Below the pieces are notes generated by a model. That model was not told the DNA's origin and did not search any database. It was given only the letters and a program-made list of their open reading frames with translations. Source: Labyrinthula sp. Ha (Eukaryota; Sar; Bigyra; Labyrinthulida; Labyrinthulaceae). Taken from it: a DNA stretch of 64,000 bases. Made by a program: the position numbers and the translations under genes. Below are positions 24,103 to 34,115 of the stretch, one piece after another (within the stretch, counting starts at the first letter, position 1; each line of letters opens with the position of its first letter). The stretch is taken from NCBI GenBank assembly GCA_015227615.1, contig JAALGZ010000002.1, positions 2,170,001-2,234,000 of the forward strand. Reading direction: 5' to 3'.

Positions 24103-24416
24103 CCATATACCAAACTTTCGACTATTCACTCATTCCAAATTTTCCTACGTTGCTTTCTTTTAAAAAGAACCAATTATCTTTTTTATTGACTTGGAGGAAT
24201 TGAAAAGCGTTATCCTTTTATCAAGTTCAAGTTCGTAATTGTTTCCAGATTGCTTTATCTATTCTGGAGGCATTCTTATATTCCTTAAACTACCCTTTTT
24301 GCAGGGAAAATACAGTAGGAAAAAGTAGGCGTATTACAAAACTAAAATATTAAGACTAGAAAGTAAGTACAGAGAACCATAAGTGAAAACTAAAGATTGA
24401 TTTCAGTTAGAAAAAA

Positions 24417-27400
24417 ATGATTACTATAAAAATAGCGTTATGTTGTTTACTCTGCTTCTTTTCTAGAGTTTTGGGACAAGTTGTGAGCTCTCGGAGACTT
24501 GGTGTTACATTATCAACTAGGTTTCAGTCTGTGCCATTGGATTCCACACATATGCTTCAGACAAAGGCAAAGATGCAAAACCACCTGGGATCTTCTGCAG
24601 ACTTTGATTGTGTTAAGTTCTTGGACTTTGAAGAGTCAACTAAGGAACTCATTCTCGAAGCAGCAAGTTCCGATCATGTGAACGAAGTTTTTCTTGGGAT
24701 TTTGAATGAAGATCTAGAGCTATTTTCTAGTGGAACGAGTGATAAAATCACGGAATTTGTAGATCTTGTGAATGAAATCCAGCCTTTGGTATCTCAAGTT
24801 CATGTTGCTGTTGGACATGAACCTTTTAGAGAAGGAATCTCTGGTTCAATAGTTACTTCGGCTATTGACACGTTTAGAAATAGGTTGGCCGGATTTCCAG
24901 TTAGCATTCCCTTTTCATTTGATGTACTAGATGAGTCGAAGAATTTTACATCAACCTTCTTGGATGAGTATAGAGAAGCAATCAACAGAATTGACTTTTT
25001 TACAATTAACCTCTACCCACATCTCTACGCTTCCGATATTGCAGTAGAAGATATAGTTTCGATAGATATGTTACCATTAACTCAGGCTTTAACAGACTTG
25101 CGAGCCGCACTTGATGCAGAATTTGCGTACAGAAGTAACTTCCAGATTGTTATTGGAGAGACTGGTTTTCCAAGTGGCGGAGATGACGCTGCTACGGAAG
25201 AGCTTTCATTTAGATACCTGTCAAACTTAGTCAGCTGGATGGAAGATTCAACTTCCGCAGCTGGTCTGGTGGCAAGGATGTTTGTTTTTGAGCTAGTTGA
25301 TGAAGATTTATCAGATGGTCTGACTGAAAACAGGTTTCTTGGAGTATTTAATGCATCTGGACTTCCAAAACTTGAGAGCGGGGGCAATGGCACTGAAACT
25401 CCATCTCTTTCAAACAGACGAGTAGGCATCAATCTGTCAACCAAATTTCAAAAAAGCCCTTTGTCTATTGAAGAAGTCTATTCTGCTGCAGAAAGACTTC
25501 AGGGATATCTGGAGTTAGATGAGCAAGTTGAGTGCGTAAAATTTTTTGATTTTGATTCGACTGTAGCAGAACTAATCGCTGGGGCGGTAGAATCAACCCA
25601 GTTTAAGGAAATTATGCTGGGTATTCCGAACTATCAGCTCCCAGATTTTGAAGCTTTGTGGTTCCCTGAACTAAAAACGGTACTGGAAACCTACCAAGAC
25701 GATGTTAGTTTTACAATTCAAGTCAGTAACGAACCTTATATCAACTCAGTAACTGTATCTGATCTAGAAACAACTCTGAGTGTTCTGAAAGCGAATTTCC
25801 CAAGTATTCCGGTCTCAGTTCCATTTAGCTATGGTATTATGGGCCCAAGCTATCCTGTAGAAGATGGTGCTTTCCTTGACGCCTTTGTCAGTTCTTACAC
25901 AAGTGTACTTTCTTCTTTGGATTTCTTGACGATTAATTTGTATCCTTTCTTCACTTTAGGCGTTGACGTATCTGTTGAAACAGCTCTATCACCTACTATT
26001 TTTACGAACCAACTACTAGCATTCCAATTTGCAGTTGCAAGAGACTTTCAAGAACTAAGTCACTTAGAAATTGTAGTTGGCGAAACAGGTTGGCCATCAG
26101 CTGGATCTAGCGCTGCTACCGTTAGTAATGGATATGAATATTTTCAAACTATGAGCCAACTAATTGAGGATTCTGGCCTGTCTGGTGAGCTTCTTTCCCG
26201 TGGATACTTGTTCGAACTTTTTGATGAAGAACTGAAGACTGGTTCTGATAATGAGCCTAATTTTGGAATATTTTACAGCAGTGGAGGTACGAAATTTCCT
26301 GAAGATGACATTATACTTTCACCAACAGCTGAGGCTACTTCAGGGCCGGCAACAAATCTGAGTCAGCGACGTGTAGGAATAAACTTGTCGACTAAATTTC
26401 AAAGTAGTCCACTTTCCGTTGAAGCAGTTTACGATGCTGCTGAACGCTTACAACAGTACTTGAACCTAGATGAGCAAATTGAGTGCGTAAAATTTTTTGA
26501 TTTTGATTCGACTGTAGCAGAACTAATCGCTGGGGCGGTAGAATCAACCCAGTTTAAGGAAATTATGCTGGGTATTCCGAACTATCAGCTCCCAGATTTT
26601 GAAGCTTTGTGGTTCCCTGAACTAAAAACGGTACTGGAAACCTACCAAGACGATGTTATTTTTACAATTCAAGTCAGTAACGAACCTTATATCAACTCAG
26701 TAACTGTATCTGATCTAGAAACAACTCTGAGTGTTCTGAAAGCGAATTTCCCAAGTATTCCGGTCTCAGTTCCATTTAGCTATGGTATTATGGGCCCAAG
26801 CTATCCTGTAGAAGATGGTGCTTTCCTTGACGCCTTTGTCAGTTCTTACACAAGTGTACTTTCTTCTTTGGATTTCTTGACGATTAATGTGTATCCTTTC
26901 TTCACTTTAGGCGTTGACGTATCTGTTGAAACAGCTCTATCACCTACTATTTTTACGAACCAACTACTAGCATTCCAATTTGCAGTTGCAAGAGACTTTC
27001 AAGAACTAAGTCACTTAGAAATTGTAGTTGGCGAAACAGGTTGGCCATCAGCTGGATCTAGCGCTGCTACCGTTAGTAATGGATATGAATATTTTCAAAC
27101 TATGAGCCAACAAATTGAGGATTCTGGACTGTCTGGTGAGCTTCTTTCCCGTGGATACTTGTTCGAACTTTTTGATGAAGAACTCAAAACTGGTTCTGAC
27201 AATGAGCCTAATTTTGGAATTTTCTACGGCAATGGGCAGTCTAAGTTTACAGAAAGCAATACCTCAAGTGCCACCACTTTGACCTCACGAAGGGTGGGCA
27301 TAAATCTCTCCACCAAATTTCAAGAAAATGCGCTTTCAGTTGCAGATGTTTTCGAAGCTACAAGAAAACTCGAAGAATACCTGGGCCTGGAAGAACAAAT

Positions 27401-28289
27401 TGAGTGTGTAAAATTTTTTGACTTTGATTCAAGTGTAAGCTCTCTTATCGCTGGAGCAGCTTCTTCCGGACAATTCAAGGAAATCATGCTCGGAGTTCCA
27501 AATGTACAGTTGGTTAACTTTGAAACACAGTTCATTACCGAGTTTTTCAATGTAATTCAAACGTATAAGGATACGGTGAATCTCACTATTCAAGTTAGCA
27601 ATGAACCTTTCTTCAACAATGTCAATGTTGCGGACTTGGAAGAAACAGTAACGCTCTTGAAGGAAAACTTTCCGAACATTTCAGTCTCAGTCCCTTTCAG
27701 TTATGCAATTATGGCTGAGAGCTTTCCTGTGTCATCTGGGGCTTTTCAAACTAGTTTCTCAGAAAATTATGGTGGGGTGCTTTCCTTAGTGGATTTTATT
27801 ACCATTAACGTATATCCATTCTTTGCCCTTGGAGAGTTTGTATCAGCAGAACTGGCACTTTCTGAAGAGCTGTTTACAAATCAAGTCTTAGCATTTCAAG
27901 CAGCCTTGGCGAAAGATTTTCCTGAACTGAGAAGTTTGCCTATTGTGATTGGAGAGACAGGTTGGCCTTCTTCAGGAAGCGCAGAAGCAACGATTGATAA
28001 TGGGTTTGAATATTTTCATACAATTAGTAAATATATAGAAGAAGGTGATAGATCAGGAACCCTATTGTCTCGTGGGTATTTATTTGAGATGTTTGATGAA
28101 GAGTTGAAAGATGGAGCAGCAACAGAGCCGAATTTTGGTATATTCTTCAGCAATGGCACAGAAAAAATTACTCAGCCTACAGATAAACCCACAGATGATC
28201 CAGTTAATGAAGGCGTCGCAGCTTCTTATGAGATCCAGCGCGGACTGGTCGCATCTCTCATGCTTCTTGCTCTGCACGAGCTCTTGTAA
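24417..28289 (+). CDS. Secreted protein with four tandem GH17 (beta-1,3-glucanase-like) domains (1290 aa)
   Basis: This intronless gene has a signal peptide (residues 1-20) and a hydrophobic C-terminus (LVASLMLLALHELL) that may be a GPI-anchor signal. Four GH17 units begin near residues 26, 333, 650 and 958. Each keeps the acid/base glutamate (VSNEP in units 2-4; VGHEP in unit 1) and the nucleophile glutamate (GETGWPSAG or GETGWPSSG in units 2-4; GETGFPSGG in unit 1). Each also has the VSVPFS/VSIPFS, TIN(L/V)YP and final F(G/L)(I/V)F blocks typical of the family. Catalytic pairs lie near residues 132/248, 437/555, 754/872 and 1061/1179. It probably hydrolyses or remodels beta-1,3-glucan at the cell surface. 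Ordinary GH17 enzymes have one catalytic unit of about 310 residues, so a quadruple array is unusual. Units 2 and 3 are nearly identical at DNA level, unit 1 is the most divergent, and short Thr/Ser-rich linkers join the units. Confidence 0.93.
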   Translation: MITIKIALCCLLCFFSRVLGQVVSSRRLGVTLSTRFQSVPLDSTHMLQTKAKMQNHLGSSADFDCVKFLDFEESTKELILEAASSDHVNEVFLGILNEDLELFSSGTSDKITEFVDLVNEIQPLVSQVHVAVGHEPFREGISGSIVTSAIDTFRNRLAGFPVSIPFSFDVLDESKNFTSTFLDEYREAINRIDFFTINLYPHLYASDIAVEDIVSIDMLPLTQALTDLRAALDAEFAYRSNFQIVIGETGFPSGGDDAATEELSFRYLSNLVSWMEDSTSAAGLVARMFVFELVDEDLSDGLTENRFLGVFNASGLPKLESGGNGTETPSLSNRRVGINLSTKFQKSPLSIEEVYSAAERLQGYLELDEQVECVKFFDFDSTVAELIAGAVESTQFKEIMLGIPNYQLPDFEALWFPELKTVLETYQDDVSFTIQVSNEPYINSVTVSDLETTLSVLKANFPSIPVSVPFSYGIMGPSYPVEDGAFLDAFVSSYTSVLSSLDFLTINLYPFFTLGVDVSVETALSPTIFTNQLLAFQFAVARDFQELSHLEIVVGETGWPSAGSSAATVSNGYEYFQTMSQLIEDSGLSGELLSRGYLFELFDEELKTGSDNEPNFGIFYSSGGTKFPEDDIILSPTAEATSGPATNLSQRRVGINLSTKFQSSPLSVEAVYDAAERLQQYLNLDEQIECVKFFDFDSTVAELIAGAVESTQFKEIMLGIPNYQLPDFEALWFPELKTVLETYQDDVIFTIQVSNEPYINSVTVSDLETTLSVLKANFPSIPVSVPFSYGIMGPSYPVEDGAFLDAFVSSYTSVLSSLDFLTINVYPFFTLGVDVSVETALSPTIFTNQLLAFQFAVARDFQELSHLEIVVGETGWPSAGSSAATVSNGYEYFQTMSQQIEDSGLSGELLSRGYLFELFDEELKTGSDNEPNFGIFYGNGQSKFTESNTSSATTLTSRRVGINLSTKFQENALSVADVFEATRKLEEYLGLEEQIECVKFFDFDSSVSSLIAGAASSGQFKEIMLGVPNVQLVNFETQFITEFFNVIQTYKDTVNLTIQVSNEPFFNNVNVADLEETVTLLKENFPNISVSVPFSYAIMAESFPVSSGAFQTSFSENYGGVLSLVDFITINVYPFFALGEFVSAELALSEELFTNQVLAFQAALAKDFPELRSLPIVIGETGWPSSGSAEATIDNGFEYFHTISKYIEEGDRSGTLLSRGYLFEMFDEELKDGAATEPNFGIFFSNGTEKITQPTDKPTDDPVNEGVAASYEIQRGLVASLMLLALHELL
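25518..27223 (+). repeat. Near-identical tandem duplication inside the GH17 gene (units 2 and 3)
   Basis: The segment 25518-26272 is repeated at 26469-27223, offset 951 bp (317 codons, in frame). By eye it has only about ten differences over about 755 bp, several of them silent. The flanking unit starts and linkers differ much more. This fits a recent unequal crossover or gene conversion confined to the unit core. Confidence 0.9.
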
Positions 28290-28638
28290 GCTGTAAACTT
28301 CCTTCCAGGATTGTGTCGAAGCTAGGGATGTTTCCCAACCCATATTAAGTGATAACTTTCCTAGGCTTTGCAATTGTTTGACTCTTAAAAGCATCTTTCT
28401 AAGTGAACAGAATTTCTCTTATCTCAACTTGTCTGCAAGCCGCATCTTCCGAAATAAGAAGCTGTGCATGCAGCATTCAAATCAAGGTATCTACATTTCT
28501 GTTGCATATTACCAACAAACAAAGTTCATGATAAGTAAAACACAACCAAGGTATATTAATATCATGATTATATAAATCAACAGTTTTTTTTTCACATAAA
28601 GATATCAATTTATCTTTTTCTTTATTCATCATAATTGA
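28290..28638. other. Intergenic region between the GH17 and YIPF genes
   Basis: This contains the 3' end of the GH17 gene and the upstream region of the YIPF gene. A plus-strand 65-codon frame at 28378-28575 has no coding character. No other feature is seen. Confidence 0.5.
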
Positions 28639-28648
28639 TTGCCCAAAA
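28639..28648. promoter_or_regulatory. TTGCCCAAAA promoter-like element upstream of the YIPF gene
   Basis: This is an exact copy in the same orientation as the gene, 43 bp before its ATG. Confidence 0.55.
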
Positions 28649-28691
28649 TCAACCAGCTAAAAGGTGATAACAAAAAGTCAACAACAGAAAT

Positions 28692-29705
28692 ATGTTTGGT
28701 TCAACATCAAATACAAACCCTCCTTCCTTGCAAAACTCTGGCACCTTTGCATCAAAAATAACATCTTCTTTCTCATGCTGTGGCTGCTTTTCTATTGAAT
28801 TCTACCAACCTTATTTCGACTTCTCTTCCAACGAAATACTTGACCGATTGCTTTCTTCTGTTTTTATCATTTACAAGCCTACGCTTATCTCAACCTTCCG
28901 AACAACATCTGCAGACTTATACACATCTCTATGGATTCCAACTACTTTAGCACTGTTAATATCAGTGTATTCGAATTTGAATAAGTTACTCTCCAGTTTA
29001 AGTTTTTCTTTCTCTGAGGACGTGAAAGAAGAAGAAAAAGATCTAAAAAAAGCTGATGCTGCTTCGTTAATGGCAGATCCTGTTATTCTTTCATATGCAC
29101 TTACAACAGTCTTTACCTTTTCATGTGGATTACCTCTCGTTCACTATGCTCTTGCAAATTATTTCTTCTCATCAACAAAAGAAAAGGAACCAAGTTTAGA
29201 TGAAGTTGATGACAAAGATTTGTTCAAAGATACTGTTTTGAATACGGATGAAGATGGAAATGAAAAAATTGAATATCTTAGAAGTCTAAAGCTGGTTGAA
29301 ATAATAAGTTTATATCAGTATTCATTCATGAGTTACATTGTTTTTGGGTTACTTTGCATTCTGCCTAATGAAGGTTTTGAGTGGTTAGGTTTACTAATTG
29401 CATTTATTTTTGCGAGTACATTTTTGATAATAAACTTTGAAGATATTCCAAATGCGAAAAATCTCGAAGAATCAAAAGAATTTAAATTTCAAATTGAGGA
29501 CAAAGAATTAGATTATGAGCTTGATCAATTAAAAGTTGATTCATTGGAGGAAGAGATCTCCGAGTCAATGAAACAAAAAATATTATTTTTTCTTAGAAAT
29601 AAACAAAGACAAGAATTATTTTCTCCAAGGGTGATTAAAACATATTGGCCTTTTTTTATTGGTCACTTTTTGTTTTCTTTAGTATTGAAGATAAAATTCT
29701 TTTAA
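28692..29705 (+). CDS. YIP1-family (YIPF1/YIPF2-like) Golgi membrane protein (337 aa)
   Basis: This is a single-exon gene. After a polar N-terminus the block FSIEFYQPYFDFSSNEILDR matches the FTIEYYQPYFDVDT...VLxR motif of Yip1-family proteins. DLYTSLWIPTTLALLISVYSN matches the following PDLYGPFWIxxTL helix entry. About five hydrophobic helices are spread over the rest, the last at the extreme C-terminus (IGHFLFSLVLKIKFF). Yip1 proteins bind Rab GTPases and act in ER-Golgi traffic. An acidic Lys/Glu/Asp loop between helices (about residues 150-185) is longer than usual. The stop codon overlaps the stop of the convergent minus-strand gene. Confidence 0.85.
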   Translation: MFGSTSNTNPPSLQNSGTFASKITSSFSCCGCFSIEFYQPYFDFSSNEILDRLLSSVFIIYKPTLISTFRTTSADLYTSLWIPTTLALLISVYSNLNKLLSSLSFSFSEDVKEEEKDLKKADAASLMADPVILSYALTTVFTFSCGLPLVHYALANYFFSSTKEKEPSLDEVDDKDLFKDTVLNTDEDGNEKIEYLRSLKLVEIISLYQYSFMSYIVFGLLCILPNEGFEWLGLLIAFIFASTFLIINFEDIPNAKNLEESKEFKFQIEDKELDYELDQLKVDSLEEEISESMKQKILFFLRNKQRQELFSPRVIKTYWPFFIGHFLFSLVLKIKFF

Positions 29706-30334
29706 TTCAACCCGTTTCCATATTTACAAAGTAAGTTTTTTAATTCATATTTAAATCTTTTAGAAAACGTTTTGTTTTCTAATCCAGTTACTATTTCAGA
29801 TCTTATTTCTTCAGGAGTTAATTTTCTTTTTCTTTTTTTTGATACTTGAGGTTCCAGAGAAGCTAAATCAGAAAAAGATACATCTTTTTGAGTGAACATA
29901 TCACTGATTTTCACTTCATATGTATTTCCTACTTTTTTTGTCAAAATTCCAATTCTTCGAATGTTATCTCCACAAATTACTCTCACTTTATCCCCAATAT
30001 GAACTGGTGTATTAAGCCTAAGTGTGTAATTAACCAAACTAGAATTTTTGTTATTGCTCTGATTTTTTTCAAGTAAAGTAATTCTATTTCTTTCAACACC
30101 CTCTTCAATCTCCTTCGAGTCATATAAAATAGTATAAAGGATATGATCTGGTTCATCTTCAAGGAATCCAAGTTCGTAAATTTTTCCCTGGTGAGATGTA
30201 TTATCACCAGAGTAATAAACGCTGACAACATCCCCAACTTCCATAGATATATCTTCTTGAATACTGATTGGTGGTGAAGGAATGTTTGGGAAAATGACGG
30301 TGTCAGCCATCGAGTCTATTTGTTGTGTGTTCAT
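29702..30334 (-). CDS. Putative Tudor/KOW-like barrel protein (210 aa)
   Basis: This single frame starts at the first ATG. Residues 31-90 (EVGDVVSVYYSGDNTSHQGKI..., TILYDS..., VERNRITLLE) look like a Tudor- or Agenet-type beta barrel. Residues 110-165 (GDKVRVICGDNIRRIGILTK, then NTYEVKI) look like a KOW-type barrel. A basic KKRKRKL stretch near residue 170 could be a nuclear signal. This suggests a nuclear chromatin or RNA-binding role, which is inference from fold-like patterns, not from a recognised family. Its stop overlaps that of the YIPF gene by four bases. Confidence 0.65.
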   Translation of the reverse strand: MNTQQIDSMADTVIFPNIPSPPISIQEDISMEVGDVVSVYYSGDNTSHQGKIYELGFLEDEPDHILYTILYDSKEIEEGVERNRITLLEKNQSNNKNSSLVNYTLRLNTPVHIGDKVRVICGDNIRRIGILTKKVGNTYEVKISDMFTQKDVSFSDLASLEPQVSKKRKRKLTPEEIRSEIVTGLENKTFSKRFKYELKNLLCKYGNGLN

Positions 30335-32843
30335 GCTGGCAATTCAAAGTAAAATAGATGTTTCTCACAACAACGTAGGCTATATGGCAGATTATATTTC
30401 AGTAATTTTGAACAATGGAATTTGTATTCTTGTTTAATGGAATATCTGTTTCGAGTTGTGTTATGAGCGAATAGAAATAATCCAAGTCTAGTGAGTTAGA
30501 TACAACTTAATTTAATAAATCCACGGTAATGTCATACTGTTATTTCATGTTACCTATGCATGGGCAGAGCTAGTCTGGGCAGGTTGCTCTCGCTATAGCT
30601 AGACCTTACACGTAGGAAAGCTTGGCAAAAACTTCTAAAATATCTGCTTCAAAATATATGAGCAGCACTATATGTTTTCCTGGTCTGCGTAAGTTAATAA
30701 GGTGTAGATAATGAAGTATAGTTTATATTAGGTTGTCCATGATTAGTTTCTGCAGTTAGTACCTAAACCAGCAACGACAACATATCAACAAAAGCTTAAA
30801 TCATTATATATTAATCCAAGATATAGCAATTTCTAGGTAGAATACAACTCCTTTGACATCTAATTAAATCAATAAGTAAGACAAAGAGTATTCTTAAATG
30901 TGTTAAAAACAAACAAGAGACAACTACTGTAGAACCACCTATGAGCCTATATGGATCTTAGTATAAATGCCTTAGCAGACTGATCAAATACTCAAAATAA
31001 TGTTAGAAACAAAGTGGGAGTCTTCATATACAATTTATTTTGGAGTATTTAGCTTTAGCATAGAAATAACAAAGCCGTAAGCTTTTTTTTTATATAGTAA
31101 ATGTCGTCGAGCACAAAAATAAGTCTAAAACGGAGAAAAGGTGTATGTCTAGCACATATATATATATTAGGGAGTTGAGCTAGCCTTTTAGCATGTATTT
31201 TCATGCTCTTGCAAGCATTGGATCTACTAGAAAACTTGTACTCTTGAAGCCAAAAGGCTTCATATAATCACGGAGTTGAATTTTGCCATTGATGATGCAG
31301 GTTACAGTATACAGTATATCCCAAAGAATCAACTAAGTAAATAAAACACTTAATTAATATTGGATTAAGCCTTGGATAAATTTATCACATTGATTGAAGG
31401 CCATCTCATACGCGAATAGCTCCACGTTATATGAGGATTAAATTACCCAGGTACAAGCACCAAGTGACACAGTTTTCATCAGTTTCACGTTAGGTGGAAA
31501 AATTCTATACGTAAAAGAGAGCAAAATGACATGTTTCAAGAGTAAACCGATTTTAAAAATATTATAATAAGTTTGAAGGATTTCACACGCTTAAAAATAT
31601 TAATGTCACAACAAGCCAACTAACGTGAGTTGGTTGCCTCATTGAATAAAAATAAATTATATGCTAAAATCTTCATAAGATATACAGCAACGAAAAACAA
31701 ACCCAAAAGTTTAATTTAGAAAATACTAAAGCCATTATTCTGTAGAATAAGTTACTGTAAATCATACTGATTAGTTCAATTTGAATTATCTAATGCAGGA
31801 GCAAGTTAGCAAACGTATATTATTTTTTCAGTGGACTCAAAATATGTGTTTGCCCAAATGCTAGTAAAAATTTACCTTGGTAAACTGCTATAATGTACTG
31901 GTTCGGTAAATAAGAGTTTCCTATCTGAATTAAAACTTTGTGTAAGAGTCACGTTGCCTTCGTCAAAACCTGGATGCTAAAGCAGCTACCGTTTTGATCT
32001 AACTTTCCGGGTTAACAGTACCAAAAAAAATCTAAAGATTTGACTCAAATTTGCTCTCAATATTGAGCACCATTACAGATATCCAGGCAAGATTGTAGTC
32101 TCTGTTTCCTAGCGTTGTTTCATAAATATTTCTGAATACTTCTTTTCATTGCTAACCGCTGTATTACTCTAGTTTCACACTTATAGAATTGAGGGGTGAG
32201 GGACTAGAATAATACAGAGTTGGTAGCAAAGGTTGAGAAAAGACAAGTTCATCATTCTTTTTACTTTTACTATAACAAACATGCACAGAGATCAAAACAT
32301 ATATACTATTTCTATAAATCAAATAAATTTAGTTTTTCTAAGGAATTCCAATGTTCATTGATCTGAGTATATGATCTATATGCAAATATACAAGAGATTA
32401 TGCGGAAGAAACATATATATATTACAAGAGAACGTTCTTTATAAACAGTATTTAAGCTCTGTAGCAACACAATCTTTATGCTCTTAATATTAAGAAGTTA
32501 ATCATCTTCCATATTTATGTTCCCTTAGGGTTAAGAAACAGACACAGAAAGAGAGTGAGAAAAAGAGAGCAAAAGCATTATTAGACTTAAATTGTTCTAT
32601 TGTAAGTGGCCAATGAGCTACGAATGTATGAGACAAAGTTACGTGACCTGAATGTTATACTTCAACGACCAATTCTGAAGCCATGTAAGAATTTTTGACA
32701 TACATTAGAAATGGCATAGTCTTTTCATGATGTATTAATACTTCTAACTTCCAAGAAATACTCCTTGATTTACTATAGGTAATTCTTACCCCGGTGCCTA
32801 ACAGAAGAGAGTTTGCAGTGGATATTACCTAAGCAAAAGGCAT
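30335..32843. other. Gene desert
   Basis: There is no open frame of 60 or more codons. The stretch is AT-rich with short TA runs (31158-31169, 32410-32419). One TTGCCCAAAT (31850-31859) occurs with no gene that I can support near it. Confidence 0.55.
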
Positions 32844-34046
32844 CTATATGAAGGGTTCACGAGGAACTGCATAAAAATCAAAAATATACTTTGCATTGTT
32901 ATCATCTTTAATGTATGCTCTGGGTATTTTGTTTAATTTGTCTCTAACATTAATGCCTTCATATCCAAGTTCACTAACCAGAAAAGGCATTAAGGGATAT
33001 ATACTTTTCTCTATGGCAATCAAATGGTAAATATTTCTTCCAAGATCTGTTCTAAGCTTTACTTTGAACAATCCTTTCTTTCTTAAGAACCTGAATCTGC
33101 CTTTGAAATCTTTGAAAGATATTTTATTTTCTACATAGTTTAATAAGAGATTATAAGTTAAACTCAAACTATTTTTTTCTTGATCAATATTCTGCTTTAT
33201 TATTTGGTTAAACCCAGGATTCTGAGAGATAAGTCTTAGATTACCCATAGAGCCTTGTAAGAAAGAATTTACAAAACATTCCTCATTCACTTTTAACTTC
33301 GAGACATCTGAAAGTTTTTTCCATAGAATTTGGAAAATTCTTGAGCTTTTTAAACAGCTTGCTAAGATAACATTTTGAATTAGGTCAACTTCTGGGTAAG
33401 AAATTGGTTTGATCATCTCCAAGAGAAATTTATAAAGTTTCTCTAATTCGGTATCACACTTGTGCGAGCAAATTCCACCAAGAATTAAGAGCTGATGAAA
33501 TTTTCCTAGCTTTTCTTTAAAAAATTTTTCAATTCTTATTTCATTTTTTTTATGTTTTTCTCTTAGGGTTTGAATTATCTCAACGAAATAGCTTACTAGA
33601 TTTACATCTAGGGCTAAAATTGCGGCCTCGAATATTGATATTGCTGAACGAGGAAACTGATTTTCTGGAAAAAAGCGAAGTAGATCAGTTGGAAACTCTA
33701 TACGAGAAGCAAGCAGAAAATTTAAGTCAAGGTTTTTAACCTGTTTCAGTTTTCCTCGAAGTAGATTCATCAATTCAAACCAAAGATTTGATAAAGTATA
33801 ATCTGTATTTAATCTCGCGTCCAACACCAAAAAAATCCTTTTCAACACATCTTTTACCCCGTTTTCCTCAAGTTGTAAAATAAGATTGATTCTATTTTCT
33901 TGTACAATTAATCTGTCTAATTTTCTGGATAACCTACTTTTCGTTTTCTCTCGTAAAGTACTTTTCTGTAAGTTTGATTTTTCTCGTCTAATCTTTTGAA
34001 GCTCAGCTACAATTTCTGCTTTTGATTTATAGATTAGTTTCATCAT
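32844..34046 (-). CDS. Orphan helical protein (about 400 aa)
   Basis: This single-exon frame starts at one of two adjacent ATGs (34046/34043). The N-terminal 60 residues are highly charged and helical (EIVAELQKIRREKSNLQK). The rest is Leu/Phe/Lys-rich and reads as an all-helical solenoid. The C-terminal segment GRNIYHLIAIEKSIYPLM, then NVRDKLNKIPRAYI, faintly resembles ankyrin-type repeats, a weak inference. There is no signal peptide or membrane helix. I recognise no family. It lies in tandem with the carotenoid oxygenase gene, starting 70 bp after that gene's stop. Confidence 0.7.
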   Translation of the reverse strand: MMKLIYKSKAEIVAELQKIRREKSNLQKSTLREKTKSRLSRKLDRLIVQENRINLILQLEENGVKDVLKRIFLVLDARLNTDYTLSNLWFELMNLLRGKLKQVKNLDLNFLLASRIEFPTDLLRFFPENQFPRSAISIFEAAILALDVNLVSYFVEIIQTLREKHKKNEIRIEKFFKEKLGKFHQLLILGGICSHKCDTELEKLYKFLLEMIKPISYPEVDLIQNVILASCLKSSRIFQILWKKLSDVSKLKVNEECFVNSFLQGSMGNLRLISQNPGFNQIIKQNIDQEKNSLSLTYNLLLNYVENKISFKDFKGRFRFLRKKGLFKVKLRTDLGRNIYHLIAIEKSIYPLMPFLVSELGYEGINVRDKLNKIPRAYIKDDNNAKYIFDFYAVPREPFI

Positions 34047-34115
34047 CTTCAAAGAATTAACGGACCTATTGTTAAGTTAAATATTATATATCTATCTATA
34101 CATAAAATAAATAAT

